The translations under genes and the position numbers were made by a program. Of a stretch of DNA of 64,000 nt, positions 34,391 to 43,376 are shown in pieces (the first letter of the stretch is position 1; each line of letters opens with the position of its first letter). Location of the stretch: NCBI RefSeq assembly GCF_025753795.1, contig NZ_JAOWPS010000003.1, positions 372,001-436,000 on the forward strand, given 5' to 3'. This DNA comes from Mesorhizobium sp. YC-39. Its GTDB lineage: Bacteria > Pseudomonadota > Alphaproteobacteria > Rhizobiales > Rhizobiaceae. The notes under the pieces were generated by a model that saw only the letters and a list, made by a program, of their open reading frames with translations, made no database searches and was not told where the DNA came from.

Positions 34391-36625
34391 TCAGGCGGCA
34401 GAACGCCGTCCCGGCACTGGCGTGCCCGGCGTCACATGGCCGACCGGCGTCACCAGCGTCAGGTCGGGATAACCGCTCTCGATCAACATGACCGCGGCCT
34501 GCGTCACCTCGTCGTCCGGCTCCAGCATGGACAGGAAGACTTCGGTGCCCTCGCCCACCAGGCGGCTGATGCCTTGCGCGTCGGCAGGGCCGCATTCGAC
34601 CACGACCAGATCGTAGGCGGTGGTCAGCGACTGCATGATGATCGGCAGCCGGTCGGCGGCGCGCATGGCGCGGACCGGATCGGCGGTGCCGACGGGGATG
34701 ACGTGGCAGTCCGAATAAAGATCGGGATGGATCACGTCGCTGAATTGCGCTTCGGAGGCGAGCAGATTGGTGATGCCCGGGAAAAGCCCGCTGTCCAGCA
34801 TCGGCCGCGAGGCGGCACCCGAAGCGGTCAGATCTAGCAGGAGCACACGCAAGCCGGCATCGGAGACTTCGCGTGCCACCAGCACCGCCGAGGCGGCAGC
34901 TTCGTCGCCTTCCGGCGAGACGAATATGGCGCGCGCAGCACCGGTCGAGATCAGTTTCTCCGCAGCCTTGTCGATGTCGACCTCGCCGAGCGTGACGCGC
35001 GGCGGTTCGGCAGCCTCGTATTCAGCGGCCTCGTATTCCGCAGCAGCTTCCGCCGCCGAAACCGTATCCGGCTCGGCTTCGGTCTCGGCGGCATAATTCC
35101 ACGCCTCCTCGATTTCGGCAGCCATGAGCTCTTGCCGCACAGCCATAGGCTCCTGGCGGGCAACCGTTGGCTCCTGCTGAGCAACCGGCATGGCGACCTG
35201 CTCGATCTGTTCGAAACGGGCACCGGCGGCCGGCCGCATGGCGCGGCCCGAAAACAACTCTTTGAGAAGCGTTACGATCGCCATGAGCAACAACGAGCCG
35301 ACGAAGGCCGCGCCGACGATCGGCAGGATCTTCGGGAAATAAGGCTCCGACGGTACCTGAGCCTCGGAAACCACATGCGCATCGACAGGCTGGTAGTTGC
35401 GGTCCTTGCGCGACGCCGCCGCCAGGTAGTTGGCCTGGTACGATTCGAGCTGCTGGCGTCGGGCGGTCGCGTCACGCTGCAAGGCATCAAGTTCGACCTG
35501 CTCTTCGCCGGCGCGTGCCGATGCGGCCTTCAACGTGTTGACTTCAGCGACGAGCTGGTTTTCGCGGGCCTGCGCGGTCTGCGCCTGTGTCATCAGCCCC
35601 TTCATGACCTTTTCCGCCTCGTTGCGGATCTGGCGATCGAGATCGGCAAGCTGCGACTTCAGCGCCCGGATGCGCGGATGATTGTCGAGCAAGGTGGTGG
35701 AAAGATCGGCGATATTGGTCTTGAGCTCGACCTGCCGTTCGCGCAGGCGCTGTATCAATTCCGAGGACAATACCTCAGGCACCGCATCCAGCGAACCGCC
35801 GCCCTGCAACGCCTTGCGCACGCTTTCGGCCGTCGCCTCCGCCGAGGCGCGATTGGCGCGCACCCGCGTCAGCTCGCTCGACAGTTCGGAAAGCTGCTGT
35901 GTGGCCAGAACCGAATTGTTGCCGCCCATCAGAAGGTCGGATTGCGCCCGGTAGGCGGCAACCTTGGCCTCGGCATCCTTCACCTTCTGCTGCAGATCGG
36001 CGATTTCCGGTCCCAGAAAGGCGGTGGCGGCGGAGTTCGATTTGATTTTTGCGCTGCCCTGGCTGGCGATGTAAGCTTCGGCGATGGCATTTGGGATGGC
36101 TGCGGCAAGCTTGGGATCTTCCGAGGAAAATTCGATGGCGATGATGCGCGTTTTTTCAACGCTGTAGACATTGAGCTTCTCGCGCATCTTTTTCAGCACG
36201 CGCTCTTCCACCGGGATCTCTTCCGGATCGCTCATGAGACCGGCAATGACGAGAAATCTGCTCAGCGCCGACATGTTGGCCGCGTCGTCGAATTCAGGCA
36301 CCCGCGCCAGATTGAGCTTCAAGGCCACCTGGTTGAGGATGTCGCTGGAGGATACGATCTGGACCTCCGTGGCGACCCCTTCCTCGTCGAGAATCGGCTT
36401 GTCGTTGTCGTTGGCTACATTTGGCCGGGTGTAAACGGATTCGCCTGTCTCGATCTTGATCTGCGTTTCGGCCTTGTAATGCGGCGTGGCGAGCCAGGCG
36501 AGCGCGTAAGCCAGACCGGTTACCAGAAGCGAAACGACAAGAATGCGCAGCCAGTTCCTCGCAAGACTTGCGAAGAGCTGCCTTAGATCGACGTCGACAT
36601 CTGCGGCCGCGGACTGAACGGACAT
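34391..36625 (-). CDS. Wzc/GumC-like polysaccharide co-polymerase with degenerate kinase domain
   Basis: A 744-residue inner-membrane protein with a first helix at about 28-48, a Wzz chain-length region with coiled coil (about 60-420), a second helix near 432-455, a low-complexity linker with repeated QEPMAVRQE-like and EYEAAEYEAAE segments, and a C-terminal BY-kinase-like domain. In that domain the Walker A position reads SPEGDEAAASA, without Lys-Ser/Thr, and there is no tyrosine cluster, so ATP-dependent autophosphorylation is unlikely. It should set chain length or bridge polymerase and export pore. It diverges from the export-protein gene at 36880. Confidence 0.88.
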   Translation of the reverse strand: MSVQSAAADVDVDLRQLFASLARNWLRILVVSLLVTGLAYALAWLATPHYKAETQIKIETGESVYTRPNVANDNDKPILDEEGVATEVQIVSSSDILNQVALKLNLARVPEFDDAANMSALSRFLVIAGLMSDPEEIPVEERVLKKMREKLNVYSVEKTRIIAIEFSSEDPKLAAAIPNAIAEAYIASQGSAKIKSNSAATAFLGPEIADLQQKVKDAEAKVAAYRAQSDLLMGGNNSVLATQQLSELSSELTRVRANRASAEATAESVRKALQGGGSLDAVPEVLSSELIQRLRERQVELKTNIADLSTTLLDNHPRIRALKSQLADLDRQIRNEAEKVMKGLMTQAQTAQARENQLVAEVNTLKAASARAGEEQVELDALQRDATARRQQLESYQANYLAAASRKDRNYQPVDAHVVSEAQVPSEPYFPKILPIVGAAFVGSLLLMAIVTLLKELFSGRAMRPAAGARFEQIEQVAMPVAQQEPTVARQEPMAVRQELMAAEIEEAWNYAAETEAEPDTVSAAEAAAEYEAAEYEAAEPPRVTLGEVDIDKAAEKLISTGAARAIFVSPEGDEAAASAVLVAREVSDAGLRVLLLDLTASGAASRPMLDSGLFPGITNLLASEAQFSDVIHPDLYSDCHVIPVGTADPVRAMRAADRLPIIMQSLTTAYDLVVVECGPADAQGISRLVGEGTEVFLSMLEPDDEVTQAAVMLIESGYPDLTLVTPVGHVTPGTPVPGRRSAA

Positions 36626-36879
36626 GCATCCCTACTCCGATACTTAGTCGGAACGCACCGTAAACAACTATGGTAACTCAGCCGTTAAGATCACGGTAAG
36701 CACCTGTTAGGCTTTGCTGGCGGGCGGCAACAAAGCCGTGAACCCGATCACACTTTGTCGATTTGCCGCCGTATCGGTCGCGCGCCTTTACCGCCCATTA
36801 ACCCTAACAGGATGATAACGGACCTCGATCGTTAAGGTTTGCCCCGTAGTCGCGGGCCATTGAAGGTACGTGTCCGGTC

Positions 36880-37443
36880 ATGAAAAGCACTGCTTCCCTC
36901 TTCCGTGCGCTGCTTGCCGTGTCGATGCTGGCCGGTTGCTCCAGCTACCGGCCGACGCCAGCGGCTTTCCACAAGATGCTCGACCAGCCCTATCGGCTCG
37001 GCGCCGGCGACCGCGTCCGCGTCACGGTGTTCGAGCAGGATGGATTGACCAACACCTATAATGTCGACCAGTCCGGCTACGTATCATTGCCGCTCGTCGG
37101 CGCCGTGCCGGCACGCGGCCACACAGCCCAGCAGCTCGAAGGCGCGATCGCCGACAAACTGCGCCAGGGCTATCTGCGCGATCCGGATGTTTCGGTCGAG
37201 ATCGACCGTTACCGGCCGATCTTCGTCATGGGTGAAGTGGGTGCGGCGGGCCAGTATTCCTATGTTCCAGGTTTGACGGTGCAGAAGGCGGTTGCCATCG
37301 CCGGCGGCTTCACACCGCGCGCCAACCAGGAAAGCGTCGATATCACCCGCGACATCAACGGCAAGGTGATAACCGGACGCGTGGTAACCTCCGATCCGCT
37401 TCTGCCTGGCGATACAGTCTACGTTCGCGAACGCCTGTTCTAG
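36880..37443 (+). CDS. Wza-like polysaccharide export lipoprotein
   Basis: A 187-residue protein with a lipobox LLAVSMLAGC (Cys20), then a Poly_export domain YRLGAGDRVRVTVFEQDGL and a SLBB domain beginning IFVMGEVGAAGQYSYVPGLTVQKAVAIAGGFT. It is short for Wza and resembles the ExoF/GumB-size proteins that pair with a Wzc-like partner. It is predicted to be outer-membrane-anchored. It starts the rightward EPS operon, 10 bases before the glycosyltransferase gene. Confidence 0.92.
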   Translation: MKSTASLFRALLAVSMLAGCSSYRPTPAAFHKMLDQPYRLGAGDRVRVTVFEQDGLTNTYNVDQSGYVSLPLVGAVPARGHTAQQLEGAIADKLRQGYLRDPDVSVEIDRYRPIFVMGEVGAAGQYSYVPGLTVQKAVAIAGGFTPRANQESVDITRDINGKVITGRVVTSDPLLPGDTVYVRERLF

Positions 37444-37453
37444 AACCAACCAC

Positions 37454-38596
37454 GTGGCGGACACACTCAGGATCGTCCACTGCTTTCGCTCACCCGTCGG
37501 AGGGATTTTCCGGCATGTGCGTGATCTGACCGAGGCGCAGATCGCGGCCGGTCATTCCGTCGGCATCGTCTGCGATTCGACGACGGGCGGCGATTTCGAG
37601 GAACACCTGTTCGAAAACATGAAGGACAGTCTGGCGCTTGGCATCCATCGCACACCGATGCAGCGGCATGTCGGACCGGGCGACCTCGCGTCGGCGTGGC
37701 GCACTTTCAGGATCATCAAGGAATTGCGGCCGGACGTACTGCACGGGCACGGCGCCAAGGGTGGCGCCTATACTCGTCTTTTCGGCTCATTGTTGCGGGT
37801 ATCAAGGTCTCGCGTAGCCCGCCTTTATTCGCCGCATGGCGGCTCTCTCCACTATGACGAGACCACCGGTACGGGGAAACTGTTCTTCGCGCTGGAACGG
37901 TTCATGGCGCGCTTTACCGACTGCCTTCTGTTTGTCTCAGACTATGAAAGGCGGACCTACCGCAAGAAGGTCGGCGAGCCGCCCATCCCGAACAGGCTGA
38001 TCTATAATGGCCTGCGCGCCGCCGAATTCGAGCCGGTGCGGACCGAGCGGAATGGGGCCGACCTCCTCTATATCGGCATGATGCGCGACCTCAAGGGGCC
38101 GGATATCTTCATCGACGCCCTGGTTCTTGCCGGAACGCGGCTTGGCCGGCCGTTGAAGGCGGTGATGGTCGGCGACGGCGATGACCTGCCACGCTATCAC
38201 GCGCAAGTGAAGCGGCTCGGCCTCGACGGCCATGTGCGCTTCCTGCCGCCGATGCCAGCCAGGTCCGCCTTCGCGCTGGCCGAGCTGGTTGTCGTCCCCT
38301 CGCGGGCGGAAGCCATGCCCTATATCGTGCTGGAGACGCTCGCGGCCGGCAAATCGATGATCGCCACCGCCGTCGGCGGCATACCGGAGATCTTCGGCGC
38401 CGGTTCCCCTGCCCTGATCCAGCCCGATCCGCGCGAACTTGGCGACAGGGTGAGCGAGGCGCTGGCCGACCCCAAGGCCTACCGGCGCCTGATGCCCGAT
38501 ACCGCCGATCTCAAGGCGCGATTCGGCGCCGATGTGATGGCCGCCGAGATCGAGACGGCTTATTTTACCGCGCTGGGGCGCCCGCATCGATCCTGA
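37454..38596 (+). CDS. Glycosyltransferase family 4 protein
   Basis: A 380-residue GT-B enzyme. The acceptor half includes VHCFRSPVGGIFRHVRDLTEAQ, and the donor-binding half holds VVVPSRAEAMPYIVLETLAAGKSMIAT with the GT4 E-x7-E motif. It starts at GTG 37454. It probably adds a sugar to the lipid-linked repeat unit made by the neighbouring initiating transferase. It is the only obvious glycosyltransferase in the window other than the initiating enzyme. Confidence 0.9.
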   Translation: MADTLRIVHCFRSPVGGIFRHVRDLTEAQIAAGHSVGIVCDSTTGGDFEEHLFENMKDSLALGIHRTPMQRHVGPGDLASAWRTFRIIKELRPDVLHGHGAKGGAYTRLFGSLLRVSRSRVARLYSPHGGSLHYDETTGTGKLFFALERFMARFTDCLLFVSDYERRTYRKKVGEPPIPNRLIYNGLRAAEFEPVRTERNGADLLYIGMMRDLKGPDIFIDALVLAGTRLGRPLKAVMVGDGDDLPRYHAQVKRLGLDGHVRFLPPMPARSAFALAELVVVPSRAEAMPYIVLETLAAGKSMIATAVGGIPEIFGAGSPALIQPDPRELGDRVSEALADPKAYRRLMPDTADLKARFGADVMAAEIETAYFTALGRPHRS

Positions 38597-38734
38597 CCAA
38601 TAATGCCGGTCGCATTTGAACGGGACCGCGACATGCATTGATCGATCCCGCAGACCGCTCCAAAGCCACCTGTTGTTTCAAGGGTTTCTTAGCTCTCTTT
38701 TGCTACTCACCTGAGGGAAGCTAGCGGATATCCC

Positions 38735-40270
38735 ATGAACGAGATCGATCCCGCACGACGCTTTTCGATAGACGCGGTGCGCAAACTCGAAAGCCCGGCC
38801 GATCGCCATACGCCTGGCGGGATGAATGATGTCGCCCGGCAGGTCGCTTCGCAATACAGGCGCGATACGATGTCGCCGATCATGGTCAGCGGTGTCCTGC
38901 GCATGGTCGAATTCGCGCTCCTGTTCCTGTCGGGCCTTTGCGTCTATTTCCACTATGTCGGCTTCTTCACCTATCTGGCCTGGCAATATCCGCTGACGAT
39001 CGCCGCCGCCTCGCTGCTCGCCGTGGTGCTGTTCGACGTCACCGACTGCTACCAGATCGTCTCACTGATGCGGCCGATCGCCAATTTCGGCCGTCTGCTG
39101 CTGGTCTGGGCCGGCACTTTCGCCTTGATGGCGCTGACCGCATTCGTCATGAAGATGTCGGAAGACTATTCGCGCCTGTTTTTCGGCACCTGGTTCGTCG
39201 TCGGGTTCGTGCTGATCTTCGGTCTCAGGCTGGTGATGTCGAAGCTGATACGGCGCTGGGCGCGCGACGGGCGCATGGAGCGCCGCGCCGTCATCGTCGG
39301 CGGTGGCAAGACGGCGGAAGCCCTGATCCGCTCCGTCGAAAGGCAGCCCTATAACGACATCCGCATCTGCGGCATCTTCGACGACCGCGGCGACAAGCGC
39401 TCGCCGCCCATCGTCGCCGGCTACCCCAAGCTCGGCACCATCTCCGAGCTGATCGAGTTCGCCCGCATCGCCCGCATCGACATGCTGATCGTGTCGCTGC
39501 CACTCACCGCCGAATCGCGCGTCCTACAATTGCTGAAGAAGCTTTGGGTGCTGCCGGTCGATATCCGGCTCTCAGCGCATTCGAACGCACTGCAGTTTCG
39601 CCCGCGCGCCTATTCCTACATCGGCTCCGTGCCGATGCTCGACATTTTCGACAAGCCGATCAACGACTGGGATTCGGTCGCCAAGCGCGCCTTCGACATC
39701 GTCTTCTCGATCATCGGCATCGTCGTTTTCTCGCCGGTCATGCTGGCGACCGCGATCGCCATCAAGCTCGACAGCAAGGGGCCGGTGCTGTTCCATCAGA
39801 AACGGCATGGTTTCAACAACGAGATCATCGAAGTCTACAAGTTCCGTTCGATGTACACGGACAAGGCGGACCCGACGGCCAAGCAGACGGTGACCAAGAA
39901 CGATCCGCGCGTGACCCGCGTGGGACGCTTCATCCGCAAGACCTCGATCGACGAGTTGCCGCAGTTCTTCAATTCGCTTTTCGGTTCGCTGTCGCTGGTC
40001 GGCCCGCGCCCGCATGCCATTGCCGCCCAGTCGCACAACCTTCTCTACAACGAAGTGGTCGACGGCTATTTCGCCCGCCACAAGGTCAAGCCCGGCGTGA
40101 CCGGCTGGGCGCAGATCAATGGCTGGCGCGGCGAGATGGACACCAATGAGAAGATCCGCATGCGGACGGAATACGACCTCTATTACATCGAGAACTGGTC
40201 ACTGCTGTTTGACCTCAGGATCCTGATCCTGACACCCGTGCGGCTGCTCAACACGGAAAACGCCTATTGA
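38735..40270 (+). CDS. Undecaprenyl-phosphate sugar phosphotransferase (WbaP/PssY-like)
   Basis: A 511-residue polyisoprenyl-phosphate hexose-1-phosphate transferase that starts repeat-unit assembly. It has about four N-terminal helices (residues 55-170), a Rossmann-like middle domain (AVIVGGGKTAEALI), a fifth membrane element near 318-340, and a catalytic domain with YKFRSMYTDKADP, TSIDELPQFFNSLFGSLSLVGPRPH and the terminal LNTENAY. The likely donor is UDP-glucose or UDP-galactose; specificity is not readable. Its stop overlaps the start of the next gene. Confidence 0.93.
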   Translation: MNEIDPARRFSIDAVRKLESPADRHTPGGMNDVARQVASQYRRDTMSPIMVSGVLRMVEFALLFLSGLCVYFHYVGFFTYLAWQYPLTIAAASLLAVVLFDVTDCYQIVSLMRPIANFGRLLLVWAGTFALMALTAFVMKMSEDYSRLFFGTWFVVGFVLIFGLRLVMSKLIRRWARDGRMERRAVIVGGGKTAEALIRSVERQPYNDIRICGIFDDRGDKRSPPIVAGYPKLGTISELIEFARIARIDMLIVSLPLTAESRVLQLLKKLWVLPVDIRLSAHSNALQFRPRAYSYIGSVPMLDIFDKPINDWDSVAKRAFDIVFSIIGIVVFSPVMLATAIAIKLDSKGPVLFHQKRHGFNNEIIEVYKFRSMYTDKADPTAKQTVTKNDPRVTRVGRFIRKTSIDELPQFFNSLFGSLSLVGPRPHAIAAQSHNLLYNEVVDGYFARHKVKPGVTGWAQINGWRGEMDTNEKIRMRTEYDLYYIENWSLLFDLRILILTPVRLLNTENAY

Positions 40271-41529
40271 GCGCCGTTACCCATGAATTGCCGCCGGCAG
40301 CAGTCAACGCCAAGCTGATCGCTCTGATCTCGTCGGGTGCGGTTTTCCTTGGTGTCTTCCTGTCCGGCTTCGTCATCGACGAGCCGGCGCCATACGACCT
40401 CTATATGGTCGGGCTGATAATGGTGTGGCCCTTGTTCGGCCTGCGCATATCGCGCGCGGCGGCGCCGCTGCTGGTGTTGCTGGTGATCATGAACATCGGC
40501 GGCATGATCTCGATGACGCAGATGTCGGACCTCGCCAGCACGCCGCTCTATCTCGCCGTTTCGCTGTTCCTTGCTTTCACCGCGGTGTTCTTCGCCTCGG
40601 TGACCGCGGTCCAGCCCAGCCTGTACCGGCTGATCTTCCTCGCCTATGTCGTCTCCGCGGTGCTGACCGCGCTGCTTGGTATTGCCGGCTATTTCCATGC
40701 ATTCCCCGGTGCGGAGATCTTCACCAAATACGACCGCGCAGCCGGCGCCTTCCAAGATCCGAATGTGTTCGGGCCGTTCCTGGTGCTGCCCGGCATCTAC
40801 CTGCTCTATCTCCTGCTGACCGGGCCGGTCATACGCATGCCGCTGCTGGCGGTGCCGCTGCTGATCATCACGGCGGGCATCTTTTTCTCGTTCTCGCGCG
40901 GCGCCTGGGGCATGTTCGGCGTTTCGGCGATCCTGCTCACCGGCTCCCTGTTTCTGCAGAGCGCCAGCGGCAAGTTCCGGCTGCGCGTCGTCGTCATGAC
41001 CATCGCAGCCATTGCGCTGCTGGTCATCGCGATGCTTGTCATCCTGCAGCTTCCGGGCGTTTCGGAAATGTTTTCCAGCCGCGCCCAGTTGGAACAGAGC
41101 TACGACACCGCCCGCCTCGGCCGTTTCGCCCGCTACACGATCGGCTTCCAGATGGCGTTGGAACATCCGCTCGGCATTGGTCCGCTTGTCTTCGGCACGA
41201 TCTTTGGCGAGGACACGCACGACATCTGGCTGAAGATGCTGATGGACTATGGCTGGCTCGGCTTCGTGTCATTCCTGACGCTGACCTTGTGGACCATCGC
41301 CGCCGGCTTCCGCATCCTGTTGCGCGACAGGCCGTGGCAACCCTATCTTCTGTGCGCCTATGTCGCCTTCATCGGCAATATCGGCCTTGGCACCTTCATC
41401 GACATCGACCACTGGCGCCATGTCTATCTGCTGCTCGGGCTGATCTGGGGCGCGATTGCGCTGGAATACCGCCATCAGCGGCAGTTGCGGCCGGCGGTGC
41501 GACCGGCACCGGTGCCGGCCAGGGCATGA
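40267..41529 (+). CDS. O-antigen ligase/polymerase family membrane protein (Wzy-like)
   Basis: A 420-residue protein with about ten to eleven hydrophobic helices and the Wzy_C loop near residues 275-325 (GRFARYTIGFQMALEHPLGIGPLVFG, EDTHDIWLKMLMDYGWLG). It probably polymerises the EPS repeat unit in the inner membrane. It starts at TTG 40267, overlapping the previous stop by four bases, so translation is coupled. No Wzx-type flippase follows. Confidence 0.88.
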   Translation: MSAVTHELPPAAVNAKLIALISSGAVFLGVFLSGFVIDEPAPYDLYMVGLIMVWPLFGLRISRAAAPLLVLLVIMNIGGMISMTQMSDLASTPLYLAVSLFLAFTAVFFASVTAVQPSLYRLIFLAYVVSAVLTALLGIAGYFHAFPGAEIFTKYDRAAGAFQDPNVFGPFLVLPGIYLLYLLLTGPVIRMPLLAVPLLIITAGIFFSFSRGAWGMFGVSAILLTGSLFLQSASGKFRLRVVVMTIAAIALLVIAMLVILQLPGVSEMFSSRAQLEQSYDTARLGRFARYTIGFQMALEHPLGIGPLVFGTIFGEDTHDIWLKMLMDYGWLGFVSFLTLTLWTIAAGFRILLRDRPWQPYLLCAYVAFIGNIGLGTFIDIDHWRHVYLLLGLIWGAIALEYRHQRQLRPAVRPAPVPARA

Positions 41530-41561
41530 TGGACCTTTGGGGCAAGTCCAAATCTTGAAAA

Positions 41562-41638
<77 letters not shown>

Positions 41639-41650
41639 GACCGGTCGCGA

Positions 41651-41678
41651 TGTATCTTGATAACCCGCTTGGGGTCAA
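41651..41678 (-). promoter_or_regulatory. Candidate promoter of tRNA-Pro
   Basis: On the reverse strand TTGACC (41678-41673) is followed after 16 bases by GATACA (41656-41651), ending 12 bases before the tRNA 5' end. Confidence 0.45.
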
Positions 41679-41707
41679 CCAAATTCGGCGCCTGTCGTGC
41701 CAATGTT

Positions 41708-41755
41708 CAGCGCTGGTTTTGAAGTCCCGGAAAGAACTTCAAAACCAAAGCGCTG
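41708..41755. repeat. Long inverted repeat beside tRNA-Pro
   Basis: CAGCGCT plus GGTTTTGAAGT (41708-41725) pairs with ACTTCAAAACC (41736-41746) and AGCGCTG (41749-41755), an 18-base stem with a two-base bulge and ten-base loop. No T-run follows on either side, so it is not a normal terminator. It lies between the tRNA and the HTH gene. Confidence 0.75.
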
Positions 41756-41791
41756 CAGGTAGATTTTAAGCGGCCCCCCGGCGTCGCCTTA

Positions 41792-42073
41792 TCAGACGGA
41801 TCGGTTTTCCGTGGGGTGCGCCAGCACGGGTGCATTGATCAGCGTGCCTTCCGGAAGCCGAAGCGCTGTGGCGATGCGCCGAAGCTTCGACGGGTCGGCA
41901 TCCCTACCGCTCTCGATGTCCGCGATCTCGTTGATGGACAGGCCGCATGTCAGGGACAGCTCTTCCAGACTGTATCCCCTGGTTTCCCGGATGGCTCTGA
42001 GGGCGCTGTGATCGGGCGCAATCTCGGTCGCCGTCAGTTCGGAGAAGGTATCGCGTTTTGCTATGTTGGACAT
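41792..42073 (-). CDS. Small XRE-family helix-turn-helix regulator
   Basis: A 93-residue protein with a Cro/CI-type HTH: LRAIRETRGYSLEELSLTCGLSINEIADIESGRDADPSKLRRIATAL (residues about 27-72). It has no separate effector domain, so it likely binds DNA as a small dimer. The ATG ending at 42073 is used; the frame runs on to 42256 without family character. Its target is unknown; nearest candidates are the divergent gene at 42407 and itself. Confidence 0.82.
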   Translation of the reverse strand: MSNIAKRDTFSELTATEIAPDHSALRAIRETRGYSLEELSLTCGLSINEIADIESGRDADPSKLRRIATALRLPEGTLINAPVLAHPTENRSV

Positions 42074-42336
42074 TGGCAACTCCGTGGGCTGAAAGAGTTT
42101 GGTCAAATCATGTTGTTGCCTGAGACGGGCGAGAGAATGCCCTCTTGTCGACGGTTTGCCAAGCACCAAAGAAACCGTCACAGCATCGTGATGCCAGCCC
42201 GAAAAATCGGCCGGCGCCGAGCTCACGGCGCCGATATGGAATGCCATGCCGATCAAGTTGTTTTGAAGGGCCGAGCGCCGATTGCTCCATGGTTTCGAGC
42301 CGCTCGCTCGTTAAGCAATTGTCGCTGGCTTGCCTA

Positions 42337-42384
42337 CCACTTGGCCACCCATTCGGCCAACCCTTTGGTCAATCATTCTGGCCA
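42337..42384 (+). repeat. Four 12-base tandem repeat units upstream of an exported-protein gene
   Basis: Units CCACTTGGCCAC, CCATTCGGCCAA, CCCTTTGGTCAA and TCATTCTGGCCA run in phase, with the core Y-GG-Y-CA repeating every 12 bases, about one helical turn. They end 22 bases before the start codon at 42407. The layout suits cooperative binding sites, but a chance run is possible. The rest of the 333-base gap 42074-42406 shows nothing clear. Confidence 0.5.
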
Positions 42385-42406
42385 GCCTTTTGAAAGGATC
42401 GGATCC

Positions 42407-43021
42407 ATGGACTTGAAGACAATTGTTGTTGCGCTCGGCACGATTTCCAGCTTTGCCGGGAGCAACATGGCCGCCGCTCAGGCGGCGGATGCCGTGCGGG
42501 TGCGCGGCACAGTGGTCAGTTTCGAACCGTCGCTGCTCACCGTGAAGACACGGGAAGGCAGCACCGATGCCATCAAGCTGCCCGCGGACTGGACGATCTC
42601 CGGCGTCGCCAAGGCGTCAGCCGAAGACATCAAGCAGGGCGACTTCGTCGGCATCGCTTCGGTTGCGAAGGCGGATGGCGGCAGCGGGGCGCTCGAAGTG
42701 GTGATCTTCCCCGCAGCCCTCAAGGGTACCGGCGAAGGCGATCGGCCATGGGACCTTCAGCCCAACAGCCGGATGACCAACGGCACCATCGCCGATGTGA
42801 CGGAAATCAATGGCCGGACGGTGACCCTGACCTATGACAATGGCCAGAAGAAAGAAATCGCCATACCGCAATCGACACCGATCGTGACCTTCGCCGCGGC
42901 GACGCCGGCGGATCTCAAGCCTGGTGCGACCGTCTTCGTCAACGCCGAGCGCGGCAGCGACGGCACGCTGGTCGCCAGCCGGGTCGTGGTCGGAAACAAC
43001 GGTGTCGTCCCGCCGATGTGA
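42407..43021 (+). CDS. Exported protein with beta-rich (DUF5666-like) domain
   Basis: A 204-residue protein with a signal peptide cleaved near AAAQA (residue 26). The body has two similar halves: VRVRGTVVSFEPSLLTVKTREGS and TIADVTEINGRTVTLTYDNGQKKEIAIP, each a small barrel-like motif of the OB/DUF5666 kind, ending in VNAERGSDGTLVASRVVVG. It is predicted periplasmic. A GAAAGGATC ribosome site precedes the ATG. No specific role is known. Confidence 0.75.
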   Translation: MDLKTIVVALGTISSFAGSNMAAAQAADAVRVRGTVVSFEPSLLTVKTREGSTDAIKLPADWTISGVAKASAEDIKQGDFVGIASVAKADGGSGALEVVIFPAALKGTGEGDRPWDLQPNSRMTNGTIADVTEINGRTVTLTYDNGQKKEIAIPQSTPIVTFAAATPADLKPGATVFVNAERGSDGTLVASRVVVGNNGVVPPM

Positions 43022-43178
43022 GGCTCGTTTCCATGGTGAAGGGGCTTCAGACACAATCCGGAAACAAAATTCTACAGTCCGGAAAAACTGTCGAAAAACT
43101 CCGGAGCGATAGTCCTGCCGCGGCGCTCAGTCACCAGTGACGTTGAAACGCGGTCCGCGTAAAAAAGGAAAGTTAGTC

Positions 43179-43376
43179 ATGAAGAAGTCCCTTCTGTCCG
43201 CTCTCGGACTCGCAGTCGCACTTGCCGTCTCGATGCCGATCATCGGCGCCAGCAGCGCCGATGCAGCGCCGCTGCATGCAAAGCATCACCGCCATCATCA
43301 CCATCACCGTCATCACATTCGCCATCACCACCATCATCACCACCACCACAAGAAGTTGGTGGAGAAGAAGGCTTAA
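43179..43376 (+). CDS. Small exported histidine-rich protein
   Basis: A 65-residue protein: a signal peptide (MKKSLLSALGLAVALAVSM, cleavage near ADA at 29), then a mature part of about 36 residues holding 19 His between residues 33 and 57, with Arg and Lys breaking the runs. Such clusters bind Ni, Zn, Cu or Co in the periplasm. A strong AAAGGAAAG ribosome site precedes this ATG; an upstream in-frame start at 43137 gives an implausible N-terminus. It has no metal transporter partner nearby. Confidence 0.75.
   Translation: MKKSLLSALGLAVALAVSMPIIGASSADAAPLHAKHHRHHHHHRHHIRHHHHHHHHHKKLVEKKA

Noticed and set aside
36798..36808. CtrA-like site (TTAACCCTAAC) upstream of the export lipoprotein gene
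   Set aside because: It does not fit the TTAA-N7-TTAA consensus; several TTAAC half-sites in the region are expected by chance.
42337..42384. CRISPR array
   Set aside because: Units are only 12 bases, contiguous, without spacers and with no cas genes.
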